Below, piece by piece: positions 34,885 to 48,099 of a DNA stretch of 64,000 nucleotides. The notes under the pieces are model-generated. The model saw only the letters and a program-made list of their open reading frames with translations. It had not been told where the DNA came from and ran no database searches. Made by a program: the position numbers and the translations under genes. Source of the stretch: Tubiluchus corallicola (Eukaryota > Priapulida > Priapulimorpha > Priapulimorphida > Tubiluchidae); the NCBI GenBank assembly GCA_030141605.1, contig JAQGDQ010000043.1, positions 577,501 to 641,500 of the forward strand, read 5' to 3'. Within the stretch, counting starts at the first letter, position 1. Every line of letters begins with the position of its first letter.

Positions 34885-34920
34885 TTTAAGTCCAGACAGA
34901 CACGAAACGCGTTAGTCAGA
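34885..34920 (-). promoter_or_regulatory. Probable RPLP2 transcription start and 5' UTR exon
   Basis: On the minus strand a pyrimidine-rich stretch (TTTCGTGTCTGTCTGGACTT) precedes a consensus donor GTAAGG at 34884. The matching acceptor lies just before the ATG. Ribosomal-protein genes commonly start in such a pyrimidine tract (TOP). The exact start base cannot be read from sequence alone. Confidence 0.4.
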
Positions 34921-35220
34921 TTTCACTTTAGTGGTGAAAAGACAGTGTTGGTTGCCCGAAGCCTCAAAGTTTGGTGAAAACTAGATCGCACCTCAAAAAT
35001 TTTGATTACGCGTGATTTCCAGATTCGCAGCGTGCAAAACGGTAATCAGTAATGTATCAGCTGCTGCAGAAAATGTTGAATTGTTGGTGCTACGAATGCG
35101 GTACACGTTACTGGCGACGTTTTTGAGTCAACAAAAAATTTACATCACGTATAATAATAGAATTTTAATGTTAGGATTAGCGAAAATTTGACTATGTGTA
35201 CAGTTAAGGTATTACAGTAC
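34921..35220. other. Upstream flank of RPLP2
   Basis: Between the presumed RPLP2 start and the solo LTR, with a few CpG-containing stretches (about 34990-35120) that may be promoter. No gene is seen. Confidence 0.35.
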
Positions 35221-35557
35221 TGTTGTGTTTTGTTTCTCTCGGAAGGCTCGTAGAGAAAACCAGAAACACGTCGTCAAATTAAACTAGTTTATTATACGAG
35301 AATTCTACAACACAAAAGTATGAAGGAACGCGAAATGTTGACAGTAAATGTGATAATCTGGAAACATTAAAGCGTATCTGAGAATACGAGGATACAAGAG
35401 AATAAACTTCAGTGGCCAGCTCCGCCTTATATATCAGTGCAAAAGAACAATCTAGAAATAGAAAGTTCTCGAAACTTCTACAAGGTAAGAAGATTGTTTT
35501 ACTATACTATAGAAGATTCTACAATATTCTATTTAATTCTAGTAGATCTCCACAACA
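35221..35557 (-). mobile_element. Solo LTR, Copia-like, minus orientation
   Basis: A 337-base unit with perfect 7-base inverted termini TGTTGTG/CACAACA, flanked by AGTAC and AATAC (4 of 5 match). TGTTG...CAACA ends are typical of Copia LTRs. Read on the minus strand the parts fall in functional order: heat-shock-type elements (35540-35460), TATATAAG at 35433-35426, and AATAAA at 35293-35288, followed by about 67 bases to the end (U5). No internal retrotransposon sequence adjoins it, so it is a recombination remnant. It lies about 340 bases upstream of RPLP2. Confidence 0.75.
35460..35479 (-). promoter_or_regulatory. Perfect four-unit heat-shock element in the LTR
   Basis: AGAAGTTTCGAGAACTTTCT on the minus strand is nGAAn-nTTCn-nGAAn-nTTCn with no mismatch, the binding pattern of trimeric HSF. 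A second two-unit site (nGAAn-nTTCn) is at 35511-35520 and single nTTCn units are at 35526-35530 and 35536-35540. The array lies about 27 bases upstream of the TATATAAG box in the LTR orientation. Confidence 0.75.
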
Positions 35558-37290
35558 AATACGTTACGGAATATGTTCATTAGACATAATTGTGTAGAGA
35601 CAGATTATATCAGCTACAGCATGCATTTTGTTTTCTAATCAACTATGTGTTCCAGAGCCCACCCGATAGAGCAAACATCATCTCATAATTAACATCAACC
35701 ATTAAATGTTTACCAATGATCAATCACGTGATTGTGTAAACTTTGACCTTTTCAATCAAACATATTTGCTGATAAAGTGAAGTTTCATACTAGTATTTCG
35801 TCATAAAGAAAGAACGACATCTGCATTCAAAATCAAAACAACACAGTACTGCATTAATACTATAATGCAGCGAGCAATGAAAAATATTATACAGCTTTTA
35901 CATGAATCCGGAGGAATCCTGCAAAGTTTATTGTTCGCTATTGTACAGAAATATATGTAACACTTAACTAACAATGATTCTGGCAAGGCGGCTTCTTAAA
36001 GGACTACCCTATTCAGCCTGGTGTATTAAGCAAACTGCTTACATTATATTTGTTTACATAATACATTCAAACCAGTCTGCCTGTGATTAAAATTTGCATA
36101 AATTGGAAATTCATGGGTTAGAATCAAAATGCCTTAATCTTCAAATGCTGATCATCGGTTTCAAAACACTGATGTAGTTTTACTATTTTTTCTTCTCTAA
36201 TGGCCTATAGATGTCACTGTGAGATTGGAAGCCTGGAATTGGAGGAGAGCAGTAAGTCGAAAGGAAGCTAAATGGAGCATCGATGGTTAAGCAAAATACT
36301 TATAAGTTGAATACTTATTAGGTTAGATTTGCACCATGCTAACAATTTTGTTCTGCATTGTTTTAAATGCTGCAAAATTGCCAAAACACGTAAAATCACA
36401 ATGAATGTTCAAATGGGCCAGTGAAAAAACAGGCAAGCACATTTTTGGATATTTATAAAGATAATAATTATAGGACTATGCAATGAATCTTTTAGACAGT
36501 AGAAGACAACAAATCAAAAACTGTTTGTTGAAGTGGCTGACCAACTAAGAGATCTCGTAGGCATTGAAAAATCGTGGTAACAGTGTTACATAAAAACATG
36601 AAACAAAGGTGTTTGGAAGAAAAAAGGTGTGAAGGAAAAAGTCCAACATGTAATAATATTACAACAAGGCCTTATGCAGAACATGAGTTTTCCAGTGGCA
36701 ATAGAGGTGTTCAAAACGAGTAAAGTTTCTGTATTAATCATTAGTAACACGAAAAGCCCCCACTTCAAATGTATGCAACAGATCAGCAGTGATACCAGCT
36801 GCCACAAAAGCTAGCTAGCTGTGGACTTGAGTAAGGTGTTTTCGTGTTATTCTTATTTGTTGCTGATACTGGCAAGTGAGGAGTGTACAGTGGAAAAAGA
36901 CAACATGTTGATGAGCATTTAGGGATAATTAAGGAAGTTTATTAAAGCTCCATAATATTTAACATTATCTGCCTGTAGCCTGCTTTGACGAAGTCTTTAC
37001 ATCAGGAACAACCGTCAAAAAAATCGTGTGACCTTGAAAGTTTGGGTGTGGTCCTATTTTGCCTGCTATCTTCTCGTAATTTCAATGTAAACTCTACTTC
37101 CAAATAACAAACTTTCACATCTCAAATTCTTTAAATAAACTACCACACAATCGCTCCTGTCCTATCCTGTCCTGTCCTGTCCAATCGCAACCACACAATC
37201 TCTACTATAGTTAATTATTCAATCCGCACGGGATTTGTGTAAAACCTACAATTTTTAGTACAGCATATTAAGGAACGTTTCAGCCTGACG
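35558..37290. other. Intergenic, nothing recognised
   Basis: AT-rich, with a short CCTGTCCTGT-type repeat at 37155-37190. No exon with convincing splice sites is visible. Confidence 0.45.
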
Positions 37291-37291
37291 T

Positions 37292-37385
37292 CATCGCTGT
37301 TGTGGGCTTCTTCTTCTTTTGCTTTAAACATCTATTATAGACATTGAGCCTCTAATCCTTTATTAGAGCTCCCTGCTGTTTTTTG
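37292..37385 (-). mobile_element. LINE 3'-end fragment
   Basis: TTCTTCTTTTGC, then ATTATAGACATTGAG and TTTATTAGAG blocks match, in the same order, those at 43739-43810 at the 3' end of the intronic LINE. This appears to be a second, severely truncated copy of that LINE family. Confidence 0.45.
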
Positions 37386-37539
37386 GGCTGTGCTGTTTTT
37401 ATTAGCGCAGTGGGGCGGTGGCGCTGTTGTTGTTGTATATTACTTTGTAATAATATTTATTATTATCTATGTTCCATGGATATCAGCAATCTGTGGTGAT
37501 ATAACAGACTGGGAGATGCGATTTAACTGAAACCAAGTG

Positions 37540-37611
37540 AAAATGGTTGGTGGCTCCCCGTTTCGTTTTCGATTTGAACTGCAGAATGAGTGGCGGATTT
37601 AGTGTAATTTG
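37540..37611 (+). promoter_or_regulatory. Probable MED21 5' UTR exon and promoter area
   Basis: A relatively GC-rich stretch (GGCTCCCCGTTTCGTTTTCG) is followed by a good donor (TTTG then GTAAGTTC at 37612). An acceptor TTTTGCAG precedes the MED21 start exon at about 38438. This is the simplest explanation of the 5' end, not proven. Confidence 0.35.
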
Positions 37612-38541
37612 GTAAGTTCACCAAGTTGTTAGAATCATCGTTTTATCCGTTGTATGTAAAATTTGTATGCACATAGAATAATGTATCAGATGATGAACCT
37701 AAAACTTTACTATCTACTTGATCTGCCATTCTGCAGATGCTACGTCTAACAGTTGTAAGTTAGACGGTCTAGTATGACTGTAACAGTCAATAAGGCAGTA
37801 ATGTTTAAGCATTAGTGTTTTGCCAGTAACTGTTGGCGGTTGCTAGAACGCTCTGGTCATCTGTGATCTCAAGAACTCTAGCTAATTTACGGTAGCGCTT
37901 TCTGGAATCTCGGGTAATAAGTATCTTCATCCTAACTTTTGGGACCAAGTCACAATTATTTCCCAGTTCATGTACACCTTTTCATTTTAAAAATTGAAAT
38001 TAATCCCCGTCATTAAAGATAATCCAAAGGCAATTACTTAAAAAATTACTCTGTGATTTTAATAGATAGAGCTAAATGTATTTCGTAATTTCACTCCTTT
38101 TGCTTCAGGTAAATTTCGAACCCACCTTCTTGTCTTGGTCACTGGTAGTAAGTTCACTTAATTGAAACAGCCAGACAGTGACTATTGGCTAATATGTTAG
38201 CTTATATATGTAGCTTTGGATGCGATGAATGTAATTTTTCGCATCCAAACTGATTATTCACTAAACTGATGGATATATTCCGGTGGATGTCTGTTGACTA
38301 TTTTGATGGATTTGTTGGATGCAATGGACGTTTAACTTCATTCATGTTGTCAATCGCATCCACTCATTTAGACTTTGCCTATTTTGTTAACCCACTCTTA
38401 GAACAACTCTAATGCTGTGCATTCGTTTATTTTGCAGGAAGTATTTTAGTGTCAGCTAAACAGCGTTGAGCTACACCATAAATATGCTATAAACATAACC
38501 TAGTAAAAGGTTTTTCAAGCTAGAACAACAAAAAACTGGAA

Positions 38542-41500
38542 ATGGCTGATAGGCTCACCCAGTTGCAGGATGCAGTAAATCAGGTATTTTCTTAATTAAA
38601 TTCATTTTAAACTTGAAAATGTAGAACAATCCTAGCTTTTGTCATTGTTAAGCAACATGTAGGCCTAGAATTACATAAAAATAGTTAGCCTCTAAGTAAA
38701 AAATTTTACTTGCATTTTGTGGTAGCATGTATGCATTCCTGGAAAAAAGTTGTTGTGAGATTTAAGCAAAATGTGTTCTGCAAAAATTACATCTGATTAA
38801 AGCATTCAAAATTAAAAATACACGATTGGAAGTAATTTTGAATTTAGAGACAATAGTGTTAGGATATTTATAAAATTTCTTATAAATTTTGAACTATGTA
38901 AACAGGTAAGGCACCATTCTGTTGGTCAAGAGGTGGTCGTACCCCTTCGTTAATGAGTCATTCCGATGGGTAACACTATAAAACCATTGTCTAGGAAAAA
39001 CTGCAAGCTATGCAGAACAACTAAATTGTCAGTTGAAAAGAAAACGTTAGTAGCTATTATGTGCAATAAATGCTGCTGAAATCATGCGGACCATACTGTA
39101 TTAACAATATGATAACAGCGACTCTTTTTGCATTGGTAGATACAACAGTGACGATTTTACGACAGCCAAAGTTGAACAGGCAACTGCATTTAAATTAAAA
39201 AAGAAATGAACTGACATGGTCTTTCGTAATCAACATAGATAGATGTAATCAGCCATAACTTTTGCACAAAGGCATTTTTGCTCTTTAAATGTGCAGAGTC
39301 ATTATCAGTCGATAAATTATGCATCTTTTATCACTCATCAAGCGGAAAGACTTGATAAAATGATAGAAACTGTTCAACAAAAGTTGGACAAAGTGGTTAA
39401 ACCAACATACAACTAATGAAAACTGTCTTGAGAAACAAAAACCTACAGTAATGCTAATGAGTCAGTTAAACAGTTGTAACCTTCTTACGATCCCGACCCA
39501 AAGTTCTCGAGTGTCGTTAGACATAAAATCCTGCTCCAATTTGTTTTTGAAATCACATTTGATTGATTTCCGGAGATCATACTTCACAATTTTATATCGC
39601 TCCTAATCACCAGATTTATAGGCTATTTGTCTCACCCAGATTTTAGATGAATATGTGCTGTTAATCCACAAATTTTAATTTGGATAAAGTAGCACTATCC
39701 TAGCTGGGCTGCAGGTCTCTTCCCAAAACTTCATATGCTCAACGACAGTGTCAGTGCATTCGTTTATTGACTCTGAGGAATTTAAGAAGAAATCTGTACA
39801 GTCATAGCAGCCTTAAAGACGTTCAGTGGCTTCACTGAACCTCACTGTAATTGTTGGTTTGACAGTTTTCTCACGCTTCAACTGTTGTTTATATTTTGGA
39901 ACCAGGTGGATCATGTTATGCCCTGCAACGCCCATGGGTGCACATTGTAAGACCTTATAAGCGTCCTTCACGGGTGTATAACAGTGATCTAAAATTTTGT
40001 CCTTCCTTTTATGACATTTAATGTATTGATAATAATTATGGAGTCTCGTTTTAAATTTGTGTGATTAAAATCACGTGTGATAGTAGAAATGGATCCTGGA
40101 TGAGCATTCTCTTGTCTTGTGACAAGCGTTAAGAACTTGTCGATGACGGAACCAACATTAACTTCCAGCTGGAGGTGTACTATTGTTAGTATGAGTGACA
40201 ATAATTCCCTCGGCAGGTAAAACGGGGCGGCACTTGACAGAAATTGTCCCTAGCTCAGGATGCATGTTTTTGAGAGAAGCTTAATGTTAGTACAGCAAGC
40301 ATCGTTAGCTTTTATACATACACCCCTCTTTTCCTTGTTAATGATGTCAAACATACGACCTGAACGAAAGAGCAGGAGTGAATCCTGGGGGTGTTATAAC
40401 GTGATCAGGCACTGTAGAACCTAACCAAGTTTCCGTGATACTGTAAATGCAGCAGTTCATAAAATCTTGTTGTTTGCGCATGTAACACAGCAGTTTATCC
40501 ATTTTGCTCTAAAAAGAATGAACATTCATTAAATACATGCTTCGTAATCCTGGACGGAAACCTCTTCTACATAATCTGGCTAACACCTCCTCTCCTACCT
40601 CGTTTCCGTTGCTGTTGAGCAGCCGAATGGATACATCTTTGGTCATGATCTGTAATGAATTTATTTACCAGATTTAGTTGCTTATTTAGCACTTATGTCA
40701 TGTCATCACATATACCTGATGCGAAACGGGTCCTCTTTGTCATAAGTGTAAGTAGCTGATGACTGAATAATAATTAATGACATCAAACTGAAGAAAATAA
40801 GAGCACGTAAAACCAACCTTGTCTACGTCTTGTCATATCTGCAGGCCTAATTCACTGCATCATAAAAATTTAACAGGTGAATGGTGCAGTTCAACACCTT
40901 AACATTATAAAAAACATCTACGAGAGTTATAGACTTGGTTTTTTTTGGAATGTCGGCTTGGTTACTTCACAATCCAATTCTTGAAGCTCTAATTATAAAG
41001 ACTTGCCCTCTTTCTTACTGACATAATTGTTCAACAGTTTGTTGAGTCTTGTCGACTACAATATTTAAAACTATTACATTGGAAACATTAAGTCAAAATT
41101 GAATTTAAAATAGTTTGGGATGTGATATATGATAACTTCACATTTAGTGAGCACAGGTGTACGAATTATTTTGTGAATTTTTTGCATTGGTTGATACATT
41201 GTAATATATTTATATTTACCATTACTATGGTGTTTTATTATCTTGCATTATTTACTCTTGAAGTTTCCATTCATGACCGATATACTTTTCTGTAAATAAC
41301 AGTTTTAAGAAAACCCTGTGAAATGTTTTCAAGCATTTGACTTTAGTTTTTCACTAATTTTTATGTTTCTTACAGATGGCAGATCATTTCTGCAACAGCA
41401 TAGGAATTATACAACAAACTGCACCGCCAAGTTCTTTCCCAGAATTTGACAAGTCAAGTTCCAAACAGTCAGCTTTACATGCTGACCAAAAGGGTAAGTT

Positions 41501-44500
41501 TGATAAAACTAAAGAGGCTGTTAATAGTTCAAGAATAATTTACAAAACTTAAGTAGGCAACAGAGTTGTGGAAAAATGCTAATCGACTAATTTTGCATGT
41601 GTGACAGAAAAATCAAATCTGGAGAAAAGTTTTAGATAAATAAATTTTTTTAAACTAGCAAAACTCTAATGATTTTAAACTAGCAAAATCTTGAATCAAA
41701 ATTTCTGATTATTTACGCGTTCCGTAACTATCTCACTTCACATTTATAAAATGTTGTGGAATTCTAATCATGGAAGTTAAAAATTTTGCAAGTCTTGCAT
41801 TTTGTGACATTAGTGTGACTTGAGCGTCATTTTCACTGAATTATAAAAATTTAAGTACTTAAACACTACCTCAAATTGAAATGTGTTAAAACCTGCTTTT
41901 GCGAATCACGAACAAAATCCACAAGACCCATTTGCGAAAATCCACAAGACCCATTTGCGAGACACTTACAAGAGTTTTAATAGCGCAGACAGTCATTTCA
42001 ACTATAATAAGTGTTAGAAGATTAATACACATTTTTTACACACTGTTACATTTTCCACAACCACAAGAGAGAACACAATATGAGAAATCTTACAAGAGTT
42101 GTTTGTATTTCTTGTACTTTTTTCTGAACTTGAGAGCTGACACATTTATTTTGAAACCTTTGCGCAGCTAAATTAGAAAATCAATATTAAAGACATCCTG
42201 ATTTTTTAAATTACTTAGTTATTGTCAATGTAATAGCTCAGTGGTAAATAATGGTGGTAATAGCTCAGTGACTATAGCAATGGTTTTGATTGCACTGAAA
42301 GCTTTTATGAGAGTTAATTCATCTGATATTTTCAGATTATGCTTTACTATTTGCCCAGTTGATTACTAGAACTGCTAAAGACATTGACATCTTGATTAGC
42401 TCTTTACCTAACGAGGAGTCTTCTGCAGAATTACAGGTGTGATGATAAAACCTTAGGAATTATCAGCTGTGTCAAATGTTACACGACAGAAATGATAACT
42501 CTTTGGTAATAAAATGATAATTATGTTGCTTTTGGCAACTAGTTAGATTTTCTTAGTACACTAAGTGCCGCTTAATAGACTCATTTGGGATGAAAGTCTT
42601 TTGAGCCAATTAACCAACTGAATATATTAGCTGACGGACATACCATATTACTACCATAGAAGTATGAGTCATCACTCATCACTTTAGCATGTACTGCAAA
42701 GGCTTTAATTGGAGTTTAAAGCAAATTAATTCCTATGTGCAATGATTTAAGAATACTAATTTACATAAGTGAATTAATAAAAAAAATAAAAATGCTGCGC
42801 AAATTTGATTGTACCACTTAAAATACAAAAATTACAAAATGCATAAAATGCAAACATTTTACTTGTATAATTATAAAACACACAATTGAAAACACAAATT
42901 CCATTGTTTTTGCATGAAAAAGCCCGTTTCATAAAATTTTCTCATTTACTTAAAATTACTGCCGAGAAATTTGCCGTATAATTTCGAACAAGAAATAATC
43001 AGTTTTTGTGATACAGCAACTCACAAGCAAATGTTCTACATCTGTTCTCATCAGGGTCATCATAAAGCTGTGGAAAATAGTTGTCTAACGAACTGAACTA
43101 AAACTGAATATAAATTCGTTTGCAGGTTTTCTCTCCAGCCTTCATATTAATTGCTGTCTGTAACACAGTAGGCACTATTTATTAGACTCATGGTTAATAG
43201 AATCAGTTACCTAATTGACTCAAAAATGTCTTATATGAGCAGGTCTTATTTAAATGTATGAAAAAGCCACCAGCAATTGACTCATCTTAATCTGCATGAT
43301 TGACTCAACATTTTTGCTTTTTGTACTTATAATAAGGTATTTGTGTGTGCAGGGCCTATTTCAAGGGGGGGAAGTGGGGATACTTCCCCGGGGCCTCGCG
43401 CCAAGGTAAGATTTTTTTGCTTTATGCGAACATACTGCCACCTCTCTCCCTCTCTTGCCGCACGTGCGCCGTTTGCCAGTATTGACAAGTATTAAGGACT
43501 GGTCTTGAGAATAAAGCAGTTTTTCTTTCAATTGTTCCTTCCTTTAACAACTGTATAACTCCATATTTTCTCTTTGAAAATGCTACTCCGGCGTTCTAGC
43601 AGTTCAAAAATTTTCTGGGCGCCAACCATGGTTATAACACTAAGTAAAAAAAAAAATAAAACTTAAGTGTAACTATTTGCATTAAGTAGCTCTCACAACT
43701 GTGTAGTACATACAGTACATACTAAGCTGGTGGGTATATTCTTCTTCTTTTTCTTCAAAGTCTCATTCCACCTATTGTAGACATTGAGGAATCAACATTT
43801 ATTAGAGTATTCCACCAACTTCTATCTGCAGCTAACAGCATAAGTTCTTCTACTCCTAAAGATAGATTTGGTTGAAGTTGTTCAACATCTTTATTTATCT
43901 TAGCTATCCAAGTTGTTTTTGGTTTGCCAGGTGGTTTTTTGCAAGGTTTTAAGATTTCCTTTAAGGCAATTCTTACTGGTGTATCAATTAGTAATCTTAG
44001 AAGATGTCCTAGCCATCTTAATCTTCAGATCTTGACTTTTGAACTCCAAGAAGTTTCTTTTGTTCTGATGTATAGATCATCATTTTTGATTATGTTTGGC
44101 CATCTTATCTTCAAAACTTTCCTTAGAAGACTTCTATGAAATGTGTCAATCTGCTTTTCTAGAGTAATCGTTAAACCACAAGTTCGCTGTTGTACATAAA
44201 TATGCTGGTAACGTAAGCATTAAATAATTGAAGTCTTATGCTAAGACTCAATTTCTTGCTAGTTAATGCGTTCCTGTGCTCAATAAAAGCATGCGTTGCT
44301 TGTTGTTTTCTACTTTTAATATCATCTTTGGTGTTTAGAAAAGGTGTACTTGCACTTTTTCCAAGACTGATTACCATCTCTTGCAATAATATATTCTTTT
44401 GTTTTTGACTGGTTTACTTGAAGATTTTTTTCTCTAGGTTTTTTGAAAAATCTTTTTTTATTGTGTTAGTTTGAAAATTTGATACACTGGTTCATAAGAT

Positions 44501-45553
44501 TCCAAAGCAGGATAGGAGTGATCCAGAATATGTTGAGGAAGGTTATCAAGACAGTGGTATCGTAATCATGATCATCATTTGGAGAAGTTTGGATTTTAAG
44601 TGCATTTGCCAGGGAGAGTGTGAAAAGCATTGGATTAACACATTCCCCCTGGGGACCCCAATGTTCGTACTAAAAGTTCTTCCTAAGGTGTTCCCAATGT
44701 CTACAACATCCTTTAGTAGAATTGTAATAATTTGCATTTCATCTGGTTGTAGTACAGTTTGTAAGTCATCAAACAGAATTCCTCTCTCTACGGTATCAAA
44801 CGTCTTGCTCATATCAAGTAGCAAGACTGTGATTTGATAAGAACCGGATGTGACTGCTTTTCCTGCTAGTATTTTTACTGACATTACTAGCTAAGTAGTG
44901 CTCTTCCCTCCTTATATGCAGCTTGACTTGGTGGAATATTGCCATTTAACCTGTCATTTATGCGTCTGATCAAGCATATAGTCAAGATTTTCCTTAACAA
45001 ACTCAGCAATATAATTGGTCTTAAATTTTCTACTGGTCCTTTCTTCTTTTTAGGTTTTGGAATAGGCACTAATATCCCCTGCTTAACTTTTTTTGGATAG
45101 TTTCCTGTTTCTGCAATAGTGTTTAGTAAATTTGATATTCCAATGCTAATGATGCTGTTCTGCTACAAGATTATCGATACCTGGACTTTTTCCATTCTTT
45201 TAAAACCTCTTCGGGAACAAAAGGGTATATTCTATACTTCTATGCCAGTATTACTACACCCATCAGTTTGTAGATTAAATTGGTTAATCGGGTCAAAACA
45301 CTCGTACCAAAGTGAGTCTATTAAACTGCACCTACTGTATGTAACCGTGCATGTTTTACATGATGTTATTCTTGCAATTATTCAGGTTGAAGCCATCAGG
45401 AGGCTTGAGGAAGAAAACAAAGAGGCTGCACTGAAACTGGAAGAGGTTGTAAAGAAAGGTGAACTCTTGCTGGAACAAATACAGCAAGCCCTCAAGGACA
45501 TTGCAGAATCACAAATAAAAATGCAGAAATTGGAAGCAGAGTGCAGTTTGTAA
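38542..45553 (+). CDS. MED21: Mediator of RNA polymerase II transcription subunit 21
   Basis: Four exons, 38542-38583, 41376-41493, 42336-42436 and 45386-45553, give 142 residues (animal MED21 is about 144). The N-terminus is [20 protein letters not shown] followed by [32 protein letters not shown] and [12 protein letters not shown] form the central helix, and [20 protein letters not shown] with [18 protein letters not shown] form the long C-terminal coiled coil that pairs with MED7. MED21 (yeast Srb7) is an essential middle-module subunit linking the hinge of Mediator to the core, in the nucleus. All junctions are AG/GT and in phase. AATAAA at about 45672 gives a short 3' UTR. Introns 1 and 3 carry LINE remnants in the opposite orientation. 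Confidence 0.96.
39440..40560 (-). mobile_element. Degenerate LINE endonuclease region in MED21 intron 1
   Basis: Minus-strand frames with stops still show the endonuclease order: [18 protein letters not shown], then [20 protein letters not shown], then [20 protein letters not shown], with weaker downstream blocks to about 39440. This is the L2/Rex/jockey-type endonuclease layout. The matching reverse transcriptase is absent here. Confidence 0.7.
43350..43430. mobile_element. hAT-like left end fragment
   Basis: CAGGGCCTATTTCAAGGGGG begins like the other hAT-like ends in the window. It is followed by a G-rich stretch ending GGGGCCTCGCGCC. No matching right end was found. Confidence 0.35.
43739..45110 (-). 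mobile_element. LINE reverse transcriptase to 3' end, broken, in MED21 intron 3
   Basis: Minus-strand pieces in order: [20 protein letters not shown] with [20 protein letters not shown] (45069-44887), [20 protein letters not shown] and [10 protein letters not shown] (44884-44546), [15 protein letters not shown] (to 44171), then the C-terminal [20 protein letters not shown] and [11 protein letters not shown] in another frame (about 44110-43900). The YADD box region is frameshifted. The clade is uncertain; the C-terminus resembles endonuclease-reverse transcriptases common in invertebrate genomes. Confidence 0.8.
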
Positions 45554-45671
45554 CATTACAATTACAATAGTTCCATCCAACAAATACAGTCAGTTGTGAT
45601 CATCAAGAACAAACTTCTGTATTATTGACGTGTTGTGTCAACCGAACTGAAGTGGGACTTGATGGTACTCC

Positions 45672-45677
45672 AATAAA
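45672..45677 (+). terminator. MED21 polyadenylation signal
   Basis: AATAAA about 120 bases after the TAA; the first hexamer downstream of the coding region. Confidence 0.6.
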
Positions 45678-47506
45678 GTGAGAATTTTGAATCTGCTCAC
45701 TGAGTTACTGGTGGGATATATGCTGGTGTTAATTAAAAGTTGACTGCACTTGTTAATTTAGCAAGAGCTGGTATGAACTAAAGAACTCTCACTTTCAGTT
45801 TTCATGTATGTGACAGTGGTGAATGTGGTTGTTGTGGAAAATACTTTGAAGCAAAATGGAAAGAGAAGATTGTGTAGATGACTAGACGCGAATTTTATGT
45901 GTAAACACAAACATGATATAAAAAGAAGATGTGCGAGCCAGAGAGCTTGTGTTACTATGTGCTGCTTATTCCGCTGACAGTGCCCGTTGTTCTTTTCTTC
46001 ATCTTCTGGGCTTGGATGGGAATGCAGTTCTTTAAAAACAATTGAATTTATTTTAATGAAAGCTGAACAGTTTTCAAATTCTATTGGATGAAAAGAGAAT
46101 AAAATTCACTTAACCAGTAATTGGCTATTTTTTTACTTGAATTGTACATGATATATTTTTAGTTTCTATGACAAACTGGCAATCCTTGTGTCCTTGTAGT
46201 TTATAATATTAATGAGACAGATAAGAACTGCACTTATATTTGAGCTCTACCACATCCAGCAAGCACTATTCTGCTCTATTTAGGCACTGTCCCTGGCACC
46301 ATATTTTAATGTGATTCCATCCTGTTCATGGTTCATGTTCATAGTGTGAAACCATTAAGTACATATGTTCGTCGGATGTTCTTATGTCATATAAACATCT
46401 TAATTTAAACTCTGCGTTCAGCTAACACATATGTCAACAATTATCATTCGAGCAATAATTTTTATCACTGACTTAGGATAACAAATTGCTTATTTAAATA
46501 TTGATGGTGTTGTCTAGCGGCAGAGTTTCCAAACCTCGTGCTTAGTGGCATGTGTTTGATCCTTGCTTGTGATGGTATCACTCTTAAACATAGGCTGCTT
46601 AAAGAGGAAATTTAACGTAATAACAAGTTTTCTTTAATTAAATGAGCTAACTGTACCTTAAAACCTGACACTAATTTTATTAGATATCATGGCTTCCTTC
46701 CTAGTGAAATTGGGCCTCGAAGTTGCATTTTTCCCAAAAAAAATTTGGTTTTGCTCATGAAACTTCGAAAAGTCACAGGCTGAACAACTGTGCTAACCAA
46801 TGGGTTCCTTGGATACTGTGTCGTTTCTGTGACGCTGAATTTGTAAACAATGCAACACAGCAAAGTGTGATGTGATAACCAAATGCAAATGCCGTTGTAC
46901 TAAGGATTGTCTTTTACTGGCATCATCTAACGAGCAAAATGTGCGAAATCAAGTTCCAGACTTTCTTTGGCAATGACACCTTCACACACAATTTTTTCTT
47001 TGTATAAACCACTGAGAAAAAGTTACAAGTTTTGGAAAATCTTAGCTAGAGCAATTTCTTTCAGTTTTTGTGTAAAACTGAAACTTCATAAAGTATGCTG
47101 TATTTGACTTTTAACATAGGTAGAGAGAATGCACATATGGCCGAACTGTGGCTGGTTCAGTGGCTCATCTTAATGGTATATCCTTCATATTGAACTGTAG
47201 GATCTGGTCACGTCACATGCATCTTTTTAGTAAGTGTGCCTTTGAGTGTTTTTCTGCATGCCGTGTACTGAAGTGTATAAAAACATCGTTACGCTTGTGC
47301 TACTTCGATAAATCTATATGCCTTATTAATGAGCCAGCAGTGTCTCTTCTGTTTGGTATGTTTAGTAGTGGAATTAAACCCGACAATTTCTCATGCAAAA
47401 ATCAACAACACTACCTCTAGTTGTTCTACTAGTATTGAGGCATTAGTGGAAGAATGCCCTCATACTCAGACATTAATCCGATGAATTATATACAATGAGT
47501 ATGACA
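45678..47506. other. Intergenic, nothing recognised
   Basis: AT-rich sequence with an open frame of 90 codons at 47148-47420 that shows no domain or splice support. Confidence 0.45.
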
Positions 47507-47817
47507 CAGGGCCGGATTCACCATTAGATGTAGTAGGTAATTGGCCTGGGGCCCATGGGTATCTGGGGGCCCACTGAAACTAATTTGCTATGCAGTATGT
47601 CAATGTTTATCCTTGTTTCAAGTGTACGCTGCGTATTTCAGTATATATTTGCTATCATAAGGACCCCTGTACAATAAGTATAGACCCACAGTGGCCTATG
47701 CATACTAGATACTGAAAATATATATTATTGGAGCCTGAAACATTCAAACATTTCTATACATTTGGGGCCCTCTCATGAGTATGGCCTAGGGCTGACAGGA
47801 AGGTAAACCTGCCCCTG
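47507..47817. mobile_element. Short hAT-like non-autonomous element
   Basis: The left end CAGGGCCGGATTCACC and the reversed right end CAGGGGCAGGTTTACC are imperfect inverted repeats. Flanking octamers GTATGACA and CTACAACA agree at 5 of 8. Contains GGCCTGGGGCCCATGGG near the left end. No coding capacity. Confidence 0.6.
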
Positions 47818-48099
47818 CTACAACACATTCCTTTCGATATCTGCAAGATGGTATTTTTATGATTGCACAATTATGTCTAGTATTTCACTAGATTGCATAA
47901 GATTTAAATTTATGATCTGTCTAAATAACGAGACACAAGCTAAATTTTGCAGAATGTTGGTGCCTGATATAACGGCATAAGGCTGGTTCCTACATCTTTA
48001 GTGTTTATGTTATGTTTTCCACTCTAACAGGTGATGTCATGTAGTTCTATTGCCCTATGATTACTCTTGTATAATGCATTTGATATCTAGAGTTGAATT

